This document shows, piece after piece, positions 37,748-46,702 of a DNA stretch of 64,000 bases. Each line of letters begins with the position of its first letter. Positions within the stretch are counted from its first letter, which is position 1. The stretch comes from Bacillus proteolyticus. GTDB lineage: Bacteria > Bacillota > Bacilli > Bacillales > Bacillaceae_G. The position numbers and the translations under genes are program-made. The notes beneath the pieces are model-generated. The model worked only from the letters and a program-made list of their open reading frames with translations. It was not told the origin of the DNA and made no database searches. The DNA lies in assembly GCF_001884065.1 (NCBI RefSeq), contig NZ_MACH01000054.1:124001-188000 (forward strand). Reading direction: 5' to 3'.

Positions 37748-39238
37748 TATGTGTAATGGAATCTCTATATGAACTGTCGTTCCTTTGTTTTCTTTACTAT
37801 CAATAAATATATGCCCGTTGTACATCTCTACAATTCGTTTACATATGACAAGCCCAAGACCTGTTCCAGTATCTTTATTAGTAAAGAACGGATGAAAGAG
37901 GTGTTTTTGAATATGTTTTGGAATTCCCTTTCCAGTATCAATAATTTGCAGTTGTGCGTGTTTTTCATTGTTTGTTACTACAATGGTTAATGTATCACCA
38001 GAAGCCATAGCTTCAATTGCATTTTTTGTAATGTTTAAAACCACTTGTTTCATATGGTCTTTTGAGCAAAGTATATGAACAGGGTGGTCTGGCAAATGTA
38101 AATGAAATACAATGTTATGTAGATTCGCCTCAGATTGAATAATTAATGCTACCTCATTAAGAATCGTTCTTACATCATATGTTTGCTCAATGATGGCAGT
38201 CGGCTTTCCAAGAATAAGAAATTCGCTTACAATTTCATTAATACGTTCAATTTCTTGTTCAATTACTGAAAAGTAGAACTGATCCTGTTCATCTCTATAT
38301 TTCTCTTTTAATAGAGCAACGAGTCCTTTAATTCCAGTAAGGGGATTACGGATTTCGTGAGCTGTACTAGCCGCAAAAGTTCCAACCAATTCAATCTTCT
38401 GTAGTTCATTTTGTTGTCTTTCTAGTTTTGTTTGCCGTTTTAATAACATATATTGAGCGAGTAAAAATAAAATAGACATTAAAAATAAAGTAGCTATACA
38501 TTCTATTGAAACTAACTGGTATAAGGTTTGTTGATGAATAGGTAACGGAGAAACGGAGACCTTCCAGTTTAATCTTTGGAGTGGGGTAGTAAGCATATTA
38601 GAATGCTCATCACTTGTTTCATTGTTATCATCGGTTAGAAAAACTACATCATGTTTATCAGTTACTTCGAAATGATATTGTGGTTTAATAGCATTTAAAG
38701 AGGATGAAATGTAGTCAAAGCGTAAACTAGCTAACAATAACCCAGAGAGTTCCTTTTGTTTATTAAATATTGGCGAGGCAATCATAATAGCTTGATGTCC
38801 AAGGACGCGATCTGTAATGACAGATGATACAGTTGTTTTCTTAGTTTGTAATGCGTCTTGAATATACTTACGGTCTGAGACGTCTACAGGCCTTGATTCA
38901 CCTTCTGATGCGATTGTAATGATTCCTTCTGGTGTAGCGTAATATAGACCAGAAAATCGTGCATCGTTTCCATCTGTATCATGTACAATTTGTTTAATTC
39001 CATTTATGTTACCAGTCTCGGTACCTACGACTTTTGCGAGCATTTCTAAGGCAGAAATCGCTTCACCAAGGTGATGGTCTAAATAGTCTCTATATAAAAA
39101 GAGAACAGTATGAGCAGATAATTTGTTTCCCTGTTTCATTTGATAAGTGTGATACGAAAAAAATGCGGCACCAATCCCTATCGTTGGCAGTATAACAAGC
39201 AGTATGTAAAAAACTATGCTTTGTAATTTGAATTTCAA
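37742..39238 (-). CDS. dCache-domain sensor histidine kinase (sporulation kinase type)
   Basis: The 498-residue kinase has a membrane segment at residues ~8-28, a dCache-like extracellular sensor (~40-235), and a second membrane segment (~240-262). HisKA box ASTAHEIRNPLTGIKG and ATPase motifs NITKNAIEAM, DTGKGIP and GTGLGLVICKR follow. No receiver or response regulator is adjacent, which is the orphan pattern of KinA-E kinases feeding Spo0F. KinD of B. subtilis has the same layout, but orthology is not established. Confidence 0.88.
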   Translation of the reverse strand: MKFKLQSIVFYILLVILPTIGIGAAFFSYHTYQMKQGNKLSAHTVLFLYRDYLDHHLGEAISALEMLAKVVGTETGNINGIKQIVHDTDGNDARFSGLYYATPEGIITIASEGESRPVDVSDRKYIQDALQTKKTTVSSVITDRVLGHQAIMIASPIFNKQKELSGLLLASLRFDYISSSLNAIKPQYHFEVTDKHDVVFLTDDNNETSDEHSNMLTTPLQRLNWKVSVSPLPIHQQTLYQLVSIECIATLFLMSILFLLAQYMLLKRQTKLERQQNELQKIELVGTFAASTAHEIRNPLTGIKGLVALLKEKYRDEQDQFYFSVIEQEIERINEIVSEFLILGKPTAIIEQTYDVRTILNEVALIIQSEANLHNIVFHLHLPDHPVHILCSKDHMKQVVLNITKNAIEAMASGDTLTIVVTNNEKHAQLQIIDTGKGIPKHIQKHLFHPFFTNKDTGTGLGLVICKRIVEMYNGHIFIDSKENKGTTVHIEIPLHIV

Positions 39239-39342
39239 ATTTGGTACTCCTTCTTTTTTATTATCATTATATATAAACTATGTTAAAATTGTCATGTTTT
39301 TATTCAAGAATCATTTGCATTACATTAGGGAGAGGAAAAGGG

Positions 39343-39417
39343 ATGAGTGAATATTCATTCGGAAATTGTAATGAAGTACTACATTGCTTTTCTTTTTGTT
39401 GTGGAGAATTTAAGTGA
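39343..39417 (+). CDS. Possible 24-residue Cys-rich leader peptide
   Basis: A very short frame starts ATGAGTGAATATTC and follows a strong GGAGAGGAAAAGGG site. The peptide contains four Cys in 24 residues (NCNEVLHCFSFCCGEFK). It ends 14 bp before the MarR gene. It could be a regulatory leader ORF responding to Cys supply or a small peptide. Support is only the ribosome site and position. Confidence 0.35.
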   Translation: MSEYSFGNCNEVLHCFSFCCGEFK

Positions 39418-39431
39418 AGGGTTGAAATGGT

Positions 39432-39878
39432 ATGACATCAAATAATGAGCGAGCAGATATTTCTCAATCTTTAAAAGTATTTATTGCATTATCCCGTGTA
39501 CATCGTTCTGTTATGGATACTACAAATAAATCCATACAAAGTAACGGATTAAATCCAACTGAGTTTGCTGTATTAGAACTACTATATCATAAAGGAGGCC
39601 AACCACTTCAGCAAATCGGTGAGCGTATTTTAATAGCTAGTGGCAGCATTACATACGTTGTAGATAAGCTAGAGAAAAAAGGACTAGTAAAGAGAATCCC
39701 GTGCCCGAATGATAGACGTGTTATTTATGCACAATTAACGGAGTCTGGAGAGAGCTTTATTGCTTCTATTTTTCCTGGGCATGAGCAAGTTATACATCAG
39801 TCTTTCGAAATGTTAACGAAAGATGAAAAGGATGAATTACTTGATCTATTAAAAAAGATTGGAAAGTATGAAAAATAA
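39432..39878 (+). CDS. MarR-family transcriptional regulator
   Basis: The 148-residue protein has the MarR winged helix (LQQIGERILIASGSITYVVDK, then RIPCPNDRRVIYAQLT for the wing). There is one Cys in the wing region, not the N-terminal redox Cys of OhrR. Its targets are unknown. It may autoregulate. A terminator follows, so it is monocistronic or cotranscribed only with the tiny upstream frame. Confidence 0.88.
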   Translation: MTSNNERADISQSLKVFIALSRVHRSVMDTTNKSIQSNGLNPTEFAVLELLYHKGGQPLQQIGERILIASGSITYVVDKLEKKGLVKRIPCPNDRRVIYAQLTESGESFIASIFPGHEQVIHQSFEMLTKDEKDELLDLLKKIGKYEK

Positions 39879-39894
39879 CAATATGTTCCAAAGG

Positions 39895-39925
39895 AGCTTT
39901 GGATAAAGAAATCCAAGGCTTTTTT
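39895..39925 (+). terminator. MarR gene terminator
   Basis: AGCTTTGGAT / ATCCAAGGCT stem (one G-U pair) with T tail. Confidence 0.8.
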
Positions 39926-40038
39926 GTTTACATGTAATCATGACAGTATCTACTGTATTTTGCTGAAAAATAAGAGGATATTTGTAAGTAAGCATTGAAT
40001 TATAGTAATGATACATATAATGGAGAGGGGGCGCGTTC

Positions 40039-41733
40039 ATGTCATTTAAAGACTATGAATATAAACGGCCAAATATTGAAGAATTAAAAGAGAAGTTTAC
40101 TGTTTCTTTAGAAAAGTTCGATAATGCAAAAACGGTTGAAGAACAAAAACAAGTAATTAATTCAATCAATGAAATTCGCAATGATTTTGGTACAATGGGG
40201 AATCTTTGTTACATTCGTCATTCTGTTGATACGACAGATGCTTTTTATAAAGAAGAGCAAGATTTCTTTGATGAATACTCCCCGGTTGTACAAGGCTACG
40301 GAACAAAATATTATAAGGCGTTAATGAATTCTCCATTCCGTGAAGAATTAGAAGCGTATTATGGAAAGCAATTATTTGCTTTAGCTGAATGTGATTTAAA
40401 AACATATTCAGATGAAGTAGTGAAAGATTTGCAATTAGAGAATAAATTGTCTTCACAATATACACAGTTGTTAGCATCTGCAAAAATTGACTTTGCAGGA
40501 GAAGAAAGAACATTATCACAACTTATTCCGTTCATGCAAGGAAAAGAAAGAAGCGAACGTAAAGCAGCAAGTGAAGCATACTACGGATTTTTAGCCGGGA
40601 ATGAGGAAGAGTTAGACCGTATTTATGATGAGCTTGTTAAAGTGAGAACAACAATTGCAAAAACACTTGGTTTTAAAAACTTTGTTGAATTAGGATATGC
40701 GAGAATGTATCGTACAGATTATAATGCTGAAATGGTTGCGAACTATCGCCAGCAAGTATTAGATTATATCGTTCCGGTTGCAACAGAGTTAAGAAATAGA
40801 CAAAAAGCACGCATTGGTGTAGAAAAGCTCGCTTATTATGATGAAAACTTTGAGTTTGCTACAGGTAACCCAACTCCAAAAGGTGATGCGGATTGGATTA
40901 TTAATCACGGGAAAACGATGTATAAAGAATTATCAGCTGAAACAGATGAATTTTTTAATTTCATGCTAGATAATGATTTATTAGATTTAGTTGCGAAAAA
41001 AGGAAAAGCTGGTGGTGGATATTGTACATATATTGAAAATTATAAAGCGCCATTCATTTTCTCAAACTTTAATGGAACGTCTGGTGACATTGATGTACTA
41101 ACACATGAAGCTGGTCATGCTTTCCAAGTATATGAAAGTCGTAAGTATGAAATTCCAGAATACAATTGGCCAACATATGAAGCGTGTGAAATCCATTCAA
41201 TGAGTATGGAATTCTTTACATGGCCATGGATGAAGTTATTCTTTGAAGAAGATGCGGAAAAATATTATTTCTCACACTTAAGTTCAGCACTTCTATTTTT
41301 ACCGTACGGTGTATCTGTAGATGAATATCAACATTATGTATATGAGAATCCAGAAGCATCGCCAGCAGAACGTAAGTCAGCATGGCGTAACATAGAGAAG
41401 AAATATTTACCACATCGTGATTATGAAGATAATGATTATTTAGAGCGTGGTGGTTTCTGGCAACGTCAAGGTCACATTTATAGCTCACCGTTCTATTATA
41501 TTGACTACACGTTAGCTCAAATTTGTGCGCTGCAATTTTGGAAACGTGCAAGAGATAATAGACAAGAGGCTTGGGAAGATTATGTGAATCTTTGTCAGCA
41601 AGGTGGAAGTAAATCATTCTTAGAATTAGTAGAAGTTGCAAATTTAACATCGCCATTTGCTGAAGGTTGTGTAAAAAGTGTAATTACAGAAATTGAAGCG
41701 TGGTTACGTGCTGTTGACGACACAAAATTGTAA
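40039..41733 (+). CDS. M3-family oligoendopeptidase
   Basis: The 564-residue metallopeptidase has HEAGH zinc motif in DVLTHEAGHAFQVYES near residue 360, with a downstream Glu (CEIHSMSMEFFTWPW). It matches the PepF/M3B oligoendopeptidase group, cytosolic enzymes that cut short peptides. The start follows GGAGAGGGGGCGC. The length is slightly below classical PepF (~600), as usual for M3B proteins in Bacillus. Confidence 0.92.
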   Translation: MSFKDYEYKRPNIEELKEKFTVSLEKFDNAKTVEEQKQVINSINEIRNDFGTMGNLCYIRHSVDTTDAFYKEEQDFFDEYSPVVQGYGTKYYKALMNSPFREELEAYYGKQLFALAECDLKTYSDEVVKDLQLENKLSSQYTQLLASAKIDFAGEERTLSQLIPFMQGKERSERKAASEAYYGFLAGNEEELDRIYDELVKVRTTIAKTLGFKNFVELGYARMYRTDYNAEMVANYRQQVLDYIVPVATELRNRQKARIGVEKLAYYDENFEFATGNPTPKGDADWIINHGKTMYKELSAETDEFFNFMLDNDLLDLVAKKGKAGGGYCTYIENYKAPFIFSNFNGTSGDIDVLTHEAGHAFQVYESRKYEIPEYNWPTYEACEIHSMSMEFFTWPWMKLFFEEDAEKYYFSHLSSALLFLPYGVSVDEYQHYVYENPEASPAERKSAWRNIEKKYLPHRDYEDNDYLERGGFWQRQGHIYSSPFYYIDYTLAQICALQFWKRARDNRQEAWEDYVNLCQQGGSKSFLELVEVANLTSPFAEGCVKSVITEIEAWLRAVDDTKL

Positions 41734-41815
41734 AAAACATGCGCTTTTTTTCACATGTTTAACATCGACATAATGGAAAAATGATGAGATAATAAAAGAA
41801 AATTCAGAATTATTT

Positions 41816-41847
41816 AAGAGGTGTTTCTAATAAGGAGCACCTCTTTT
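41816..41847 (+). terminator. Putative terminator before the DinB gene
   Basis: AAGAGGTG / CACCTCTT stem followed by TT; about 80 bp after the peptidase stop. Confidence 0.5.
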
Positions 41848-41872
41848 CACCAACAAAAGGGGGGAAAGCATT

Positions 41873-42406
41873 ATGCTTCAATCTAATATGGATGTTAGTT
41901 TAGAAACTTTAGTCCACTCATTACAGTCTACACGAAGCACGCTGTTATCAGAAATTGAAATGTTAAATGATACTGAGGTGAATGTAAAGCCACGTCGTGA
42001 TAAATGGAGTATTATTCAAATTTTGCATCATTTACATTTAGTTGAACAGTCTGTCACATCTGCCCTTGTATATGCTTTGCAAAAAAAAGAAAGAAAGCTT
42101 GCTCCATTTAAAGACCTCCAACTTACGCTTGATCGCACATATAAACGGGAAGCTCCTCAACAAATGAAACCAACAGAGACATTAATGAAAAAACTGCAAG
42201 GAATTCAATTACTAGAACATTCACGACAAGAATTATTACATGCACTTCATAGTGTGATAGATGAAAAAGAATTATTTGAAAATGGATTGAAACATCCTAT
42301 TTTTAATGATTTGAATTTATACCAATGGGTTCAATTTCTGGATTTGCACGAACAAAGGCATCTTACACAGTTAAAAGAAGCAAAACATGCAATTTTACAG
42401 CGATAA
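41873..42406 (+). CDS. DinB-family protein
   Basis: The 177-residue helical protein has the DinB four-helix metal-binding pattern. His residues lie in QILHHLHLVEQS (residues ~48-59) and LHEQRHLTQL near the C-terminus. DinB/YfiT proteins are often thiol-dependent transferases (bacillithiol in Bacillus) or unassigned. The stop codon TAA lies inside the boundary sequence of a bcr-like mini-repeat, so the natural C-terminus may have been set by that insertion. Confidence 0.85.
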   Translation: MLQSNMDVSLETLVHSLQSTRSTLLSEIEMLNDTEVNVKPRRDKWSIIQILHHLHLVEQSVTSALVYALQKKERKLAPFKDLQLTLDRTYKREAPQQMKPTETLMKKLQGIQLLEHSRQELLHALHSVIDEKELFENGLKHPIFNDLNLYQWVQFLDLHEQRHLTQLKEAKHAILQR

Positions 42407-42484
42407 AGTGAAACTTTAATCATTGGGTGGCATTCCGCATTGATTATTATTCTTTACCAATCGGGATGCGCTCAAATAGTGGGA
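42403..42484 (-). repeat. Short bcr1-related mini-repeat (internally deleted)
   Basis: Read on the minus strand, it begins TCCCACTATTTGAGCGCATC, passes CCCGATTGGT, and ends TGATTAAAGTTTCACTTTAT. Both ends match bcr1, but the middle ~70 bp is missing. Flanks are TTTAT on one side and TTTTT on the other. It abuts the end of the DinB gene. Confidence 0.75.
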
Positions 42485-42590
42485 AAAAGGAAAAGAAGCG
42501 GTGAACCGCTTCTTTTCCTTTTTTACTCATGCATAGTTTTCTTTCTCATTTTGGAATACTACATGGAGAAGAGAAAAGGAGTTGAAAAGT

Positions 42591-42707
42591 ATGTCAAAGA
42601 AAAAGAGAGAAGAAGAGCGCGCTTGGAAAGCTCGGAAAGAGAATCAAAAACCACATGGAAAAGTAAAAGCTTTTGCAGAATTAGTTGAAGGAACAGAAAA
42701 AACGTGA
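42591..42707 (+). CDS. Small basic Bacillus protein (38 residues)
   Basis: The frame begins MSKKKREEERAWKARKE after AAAAGGAGTTG and ends EGTEKT. It is rich in Lys, Arg and Glu, with no membrane segment. The pattern recalls a short conserved Bacillus family (DUF6254-like), but I cannot verify that. A bidirectional terminator overlaps its stop, marking a true unit. Function unknown. Confidence 0.65.
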   Translation: MSKKKREEERAWKARKENQKPHGKVKAFAELVEGTEKT

Positions 42708-42728
42708 TGAATTTCATCACGTTTTTTG
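42697..42728. terminator. Bidirectional terminator
   Basis: AAAACGTGATGA / TCATCACGTTTT with A/T tails on both sides, between the convergent small gene and kinase gene. Confidence 0.9.
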
Positions 42729-43979
42729 TATGATTGGGAAAGTTAATAAAAATGTTGTACCTGTTCCTTTTTCACTAATAATATCAATTTTTCCATTCAT
42801 TGCTTGAATGACACTGAAGACGACCATCATCCCGAGTCCGGTCCCTTTTTCTTTCGTCGAGTAGAAGGGGGACCCGAGGCGTTTTACTTGTTCTGGATCC
42901 ATACCAACGCCTGTATCTTTTATATACAATTGTATATGTTTATGGTCTGGAACTAATGTAAGAATAAGGTCACCACCGTTAGGCATAGCCTCAATGCAGT
43001 TTTTTAAAATATTTAATAAGCATTGGTTCAGCTTTTGCCTTTCACCAGCTATAAAGAAAGATGTACTTTGTTTTATGTAATGCATACGAACATTTGTTAA
43101 ATTGGCGAGAGGTGTAATTAAAGATAACGCATGAAGTAACTCATCCTCTACTTGTAATTGTTGTTCTTTTTCAATACTCGGTTTTGCAAAAGTTAAGTAG
43201 TCTGTAAGAACATGATTTGCTTGTTCGATACCGTTAATGGCTATATCGATATATAATTTCCGTTCTTGCTCAGTACATGTACCGGACTGCAATAGTTGTA
43301 AAAAACCTTTCGTAGATGTTAAAGGATTACGAATTTCATGCGAGATAGAAGCCGCCATTTCGCCGATTAAATGAAATTTTTCAGCGTTCATAAGTTCATT
43401 TTGTAGACGAATTTGCATTTGGAGTATATGTAGCAAATACAAAATAAGAATGGTACCAATCATAGTGCATAGCTCATATATAATAATATGTGGTATATAC
43501 TCGGTCTTATTTGCTACTTCTGCAAGGAAAAAAGGTATCCAACCAATTCCATAGGCGATGCTATAAAAAATAGCAAGTAGAATCTTTATATGATTTGAGC
43601 TGCGATTAAATAGTTTGTACGTTAACAATAGAATCGTAAATAGAAGAATAGAAGCAATAATGGATGGGAAAACACCGACTCCTCCTAATAATACGCGATA
43701 TATGTTTAATACAACTAAGATAGAACCACCAGCAATAGGTCCTCCTGTTAATGTACCGACAATTAATACGATATGACGCATATCAAATTGAAAACCATTA
43801 TTTGTTTTTGCTGCAAATGTGATACATAGTATGGTAGCGAGGCAACACAATACAATAAATATAGCTGAATTTAATTTAGGAGACCGTTTTCCTTTTTGAT
43901 TCCAAAATAAGTGATATATAAGCATCGTAACGAGAATGAATAATATATTTAAAAAGAGGTAAATAATAAAGAGTTTCAG
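42717..43979 (-). CDS. KinB-like sensor histidine kinase with 5TM sensor (CTG start)
   Basis: The kinase has a 5TMR-LYT-type membrane sensor (about six hydrophobic segments, residues ~1-190). HisKA box AASISHEIRNPLTSTKG and NILKNCIEAM, DTGVGMD, GTGLGMMVVF follow. It resembles KinB-type sporulation kinases. The first ATG (43925) would leave the first membrane helix without its start. In frame, 18 codons upstream, is CTG at 43979, preceded by AGAGGAGG at 7 nt. It adds a hydrophobic helix (KLFIIYLFLNILFILVT). With that start the protein is 420 residues. Confidence 0.82.
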   Translation of the reverse strand: MKLFIIYLFLNILFILVTMLIYHLFWNQKGKRSPKLNSAIFIVLCCLATILCITFAAKTNNGFQFDMRHIVLIVGTLTGGPIAGGSILVVLNIYRVLLGGVGVFPSIIASILLFTILLLTYKLFNRSSNHIKILLAIFYSIAYGIGWIPFFLAEVANKTEYIPHIIIYELCTMIGTILILYLLHILQMQIRLQNELMNAEKFHLIGEMAASISHEIRNPLTSTKGFLQLLQSGTCTEQERKLYIDIAINGIEQANHVLTDYLTFAKPSIEKEQQLQVEDELLHALSLITPLANLTNVRMHYIKQSTSFFIAGERQKLNQCLLNILKNCIEAMPNGGDLILTLVPDHKHIQLYIKDTGVGMDPEQVKRLGSPFYSTKEKGTGLGMMVVFSVIQAMNGKIDIISEKGTGTTFLLTFPIIQKT

Positions 43980-44136
43980 TGGAATGCCTCCTCTCTTCTC
44001 ACATTAAATTAATCATACTATAAAATGAGAGAAATGAGATATGAAATGGCGGAAAAATCAGAAATTTTTTCTGGTAGTATACAATATGTTACAATATGTT
44101 TTGTCAATGAAAGAAGAAATTCCATGCACCGCATGG

Positions 44137-44172
44137 GAGAGGTTCGCGAACTCCCTCTATAAAAAACTATGG
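44137..44172 (+). ncRNA. preQ1-I riboswitch aptamer
   Basis: AGAGGTTCGCGAACTCCCTC followed by TATAAAAAACTA matches the class I preQ1 aptamer: P1 hairpin, loop, and an A-rich tail that forms the pseudoknot. It sits about 100 bp before queC, whose operon makes preQ1. Confidence 0.94.
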
Positions 44173-44210
44173 AAACAACAATATCCTTAGGTATTGTTTT
44201 GTTTTTTTAT
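44173..44210 (+). terminator. Riboswitch-controlled terminator of the que operon
   Basis: CAATA-TCC-TTA-GG-TATTG stem with A/T extension and a long T run directly after the aptamer. PreQ1 binding should favour termination. Confidence 0.85.
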
Positions 44211-44269
44211 TGTGACAGTTCAAGAACGTTCTTTCTTCTTATTCGTAGTAGAGAAGGAGAATGAGTGAA

Positions 44270-44932
44270 ATGAAAAAAGAAAAAGCAGTTGTTGTTTTTA
44301 GTGGTGGACAAGATAGTACAACATGTTTATTTTGGGCGATAGAGCAGTTTGCAGAAGTAGAAGCTGTAACATTTAATTACAATCAACGTCATAAGTTAGA
44401 AATTGATTGTGCAGTGGAAATTGCGAAAGAGCTAGGAATTAAACATACGGTACTAGATATGAGTCTATTAAATCAACTTGCTCCAAATGCGTTAACGAGA
44501 ACGGATATGGAGATTACACATGAAGAAGGTGAATTGCCATCTACATTTGTAGATGGACGAAATTTATTATTCTTATCATTTGCTGCTGTATTAGCAAAAC
44601 AAGTTGGAGCACGTCATATTGTAACGGGTGTATGTGAAACTGATTTTAGTGGTTATCCAGATTGCCGTGACGTGTTTGTGAAATCGTTAAACGTTACTTT
44701 AAATTTATCCATGGATTATCCGTTTGTTATTCATACACCGCTTATGTGGATTGATAAAGCAGCGACGTGGAAATTATCTGATGAACTTGGAGCATTCGAG
44801 TTTGTTCGAGAAAAAACATTAACGTGTTATAACGGAATCATTGGTGATGGTTGCGGTGAATGTCCAGCATGTCAACTTCGTAAAGCAGGATTAGATACGT
44901 ACTTACAAGAACGCGAAGGAGCGAACAACTAA
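44270..44932 (+). CDS. queC: 7-cyano-7-deazaguanine synthase QueC
   Basis: The 220-residue enzyme has the ATP-PPase loop [13 protein letters not shown] at residues ~6-18 and the zinc cluster [11 protein letters not shown] near the C-terminus. It makes preQ0 from carboxydeazaguanine, ATP and ammonia. The ATG at 44270 is chosen over the one at 44261, which almost touches the AAGGAG site, and gives the usual length. It heads queCDEF. Confidence 0.96.
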   Translation: MKKEKAVVVFSGGQDSTTCLFWAIEQFAEVEAVTFNYNQRHKLEIDCAVEIAKELGIKHTVLDMSLLNQLAPNALTRTDMEITHEEGELPSTFVDGRNLLFLSFAAVLAKQVGARHIVTGVCETDFSGYPDCRDVFVKSLNVTLNLSMDYPFVIHTPLMWIDKAATWKLSDELGAFEFVREKTLTCYNGIIGDGCGECPACQLRKAGLDTYLQEREGANN

Positions 44933-45423
44933 TGGATAACTTTTTTGGATTTCGCATCGTAGAAAATTTGCAAAAAATGGACAAGGATATTCAGCGTGAA
45001 CAACTTCAATATCATAATAAAAGAGTAATGGTCAGCAAGGAATTTACATTTGATGCAGCACACCATTTACACTGTTATGAAGGTAAATGTAAAAATTTAC
45101 ATGGCCACACATATAAAGTTGTATTTGGAATTAGTGGATATGTAAATGAAATAGGACTTGCAATTGACTTTGGAGATATAAAAGAAATTTGGAAAAATGA
45201 AATAGAAATTTATTTAGATCATCGTTATTTAAATGAAACATTACCAGCAATGAATACGACTGCTGAAAATATGGTAGTTTGGATTTATGAAAAGATGGCA
45301 GAAGCATTAACAAAAGATAATCGTGCGAATGAATACAAAGGAGCGCGTGTTGAATTTGTTCGTCTATTTGAGACACCGACTAGTTATGCGGAAGTGAGAC
45401 GGGAGTGGATGCTCGATGAGTAA
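44932..45423 (+). CDS. queD: 6-carboxy-5,6,7,8-tetrahydropterin synthase QueD
   Basis: The 163-residue 6-pyruvoyl-tetrahydropterin-synthase-like enzyme has the zinc His cluster DAAHHLHCYEGKCKNLHGHTY (residues ~38-58 in two parts) with catalytic Cys. It converts dihydroneopterin triphosphate to carboxytetrahydropterin. The ATG overlaps queC by 1 bp and its end overlaps queE by 8 bp. Confidence 0.95.
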   Translation: MDNFFGFRIVENLQKMDKDIQREQLQYHNKRVMVSKEFTFDAAHHLHCYEGKCKNLHGHTYKVVFGISGYVNEIGLAIDFGDIKEIWKNEIEIYLDHRYLNETLPAMNTTAENMVVWIYEKMAEALTKDNRANEYKGARVEFVRLFETPTSYAEVRREWMLDE

Positions 45424-46132
45424 AATCCCCGTCTTAGAAATATTTGGTCCGACCATTCAAGGTGAAGGAATGGTTGTAGGACAAAAGACAATGTTTATCC
45501 GTACAGCGGGCTGTGATTATAGCTGTGCTTGGTGTGATTCGGCTTTTACGTGGGATGGATCGGCGAAAGATCAAATTAGACAAATGCCAGCGGAAGACAT
45601 TTGGAATGAGCTTGTTGAAATTGGAGGAGAAAATTTCTCTCATGTTACGATTTCGGGTGGAAATCCTGTTTTATTGAAAAATATTGAGTCGCTTCTTTCT
45701 ATATTAAAAGAAAATGGGATGCGAACGGCGATCGAAACACAAGGGAGTAAATGGCAAGATTGGTTACTTCAAATTGATGAGGTAACGATTTCGCCAAAAC
45801 CACCAAGTTCAACAATGAAAACAGATTTTCAGAAGTTAGATGATGTTATTCAGAAACTAGCAGGAAAAGATATTAGTTTAAAAGTAGTCGTATTCGATGA
45901 TTATGACTTTGAATATGCAGTTAAGATGCACGAACGTTATCCGGATGTACCATTTTTCTTACAAGTAGGGAACGATGATACGAAAACAGTGGATGATGCA
46001 ATGCTTATTAAAAAATTATTAGATAAGTATGAGTGGCTTATTGAAAAAGCTGTTAATTGTAAAGAAATGAATGATGCGAAAGTATTGCCTCAGCTTCATG
46101 CGTTAGTATGGGGAAATAAACGCGGCGTATAA
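45416..46132 (+). CDS. queE: 7-carboxy-7-deazaguanine synthase QueE
   Basis: The 238-residue radical SAM enzyme has the CX3CX2C cluster in TAGCDYSCAWCDSAF (residues ~30-44) and a GGNP motif (TISGGNPVL). It makes carboxydeazaguanine from carboxytetrahydropterin. The start overlaps queD. Confidence 0.95.
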   Translation: MSKIPVLEIFGPTIQGEGMVVGQKTMFIRTAGCDYSCAWCDSAFTWDGSAKDQIRQMPAEDIWNELVEIGGENFSHVTISGGNPVLLKNIESLLSILKENGMRTAIETQGSKWQDWLLQIDEVTISPKPPSSTMKTDFQKLDDVIQKLAGKDISLKVVVFDDYDFEYAVKMHERYPDVPFFLQVGNDDTKTVDDAMLIKKLLDKYEWLIEKAVNCKEMNDAKVLPQLHALVWGNKRGV

Positions 46133-46150
46133 TGAGAAGGGATGTTTAAA

Positions 46151-46648
46151 ATGGCAGGAAGATTAGATGAAGATTTAAAAGATGTAACATTATTAGGAAA
46201 TCAAAATACAAAATATTTATTTGAATATAGTCCAGAAATTTTAGAGGTATTTGATAATAACCATCCAAATCGTGATTACTTTGTAAAATTCAATTGTCCT
46301 GAATTTACAAGTTTATGTCCGAAAACAGGACAACCAGATTTTGCAACAATTTATATTAGCTACATTCCAGAACAAAGAATGGTAGAGAGTAAATCTTTAA
46401 AGCTATATTTATTTAGCTTCCGAAATCATGGTGACTTCCACGAAGATTGCATGAACGTTATTATGAATGATTTAATTAAATTAATGGATCCACGTTATAT
46501 TGAGGTATGGGGGAAATTTACACCACGTGGTGGGATTTCAATCGATCCTTACTGTAATTACGGTCGCCCAGGAACTAAGTATGAGAAAATGGCAGACTAC
46601 CGTATGATGAATCACGATCTATATCCAGAAACAGTTGATAATCGTTAA
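46151..46648 (+). CDS. queF: NADPH-dependent 7-cyano-7-deazaguanine reductase QueF
   Basis: The 165-residue unimodular T-fold reductase has the catalytic Cys in [12 protein letters not shown] (residues ~52-63) and the signature [16 protein letters not shown] in the substrate region. It reduces preQ0 to preQ1, the riboswitch ligand. Start at 46151 follows GAAGGGATG. An in-frame ATG at 46142 overlaps that site. Confidence 0.96.
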   Translation: MAGRLDEDLKDVTLLGNQNTKYLFEYSPEILEVFDNNHPNRDYFVKFNCPEFTSLCPKTGQPDFATIYISYIPEQRMVESKSLKLYLFSFRNHGDFHEDCMNVIMNDLIKLMDPRYIEVWGKFTPRGGISIDPYCNYGRPGTKYEKMADYRMMNHDLYPETVDNR

Positions 46649-46654
46649 TATATA

Positions 46655-46697
46655 TAGAAAGAAAGGATCTGTATGATATACAGATCCTTTCTTTCTA
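46655..46697 (+). terminator. queCDEF terminator
   Basis: TAGAAAGAAAGGATCTGTA / TACAGATCCTTTCTTTCTA, a 19-bp stem, probably bidirectional. Confidence 0.85.
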
Positions 46698-46702
46698 TTA
46701 TA

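Noticed and set aside
42440-42688. 82-codon plus-strand frame after the DinB gene
   Set aside because: It starts in the mini-repeat and overlaps a better small gene (42591-42707) in another frame.
44079-44098. Tandem repeat ACAATATGTT x2 upstream of the preQ1 riboswitch
   Set aside because: Only two 10-bp units; may be a duplicated -10 region, but no clear operator or promoter pair could be fixed.
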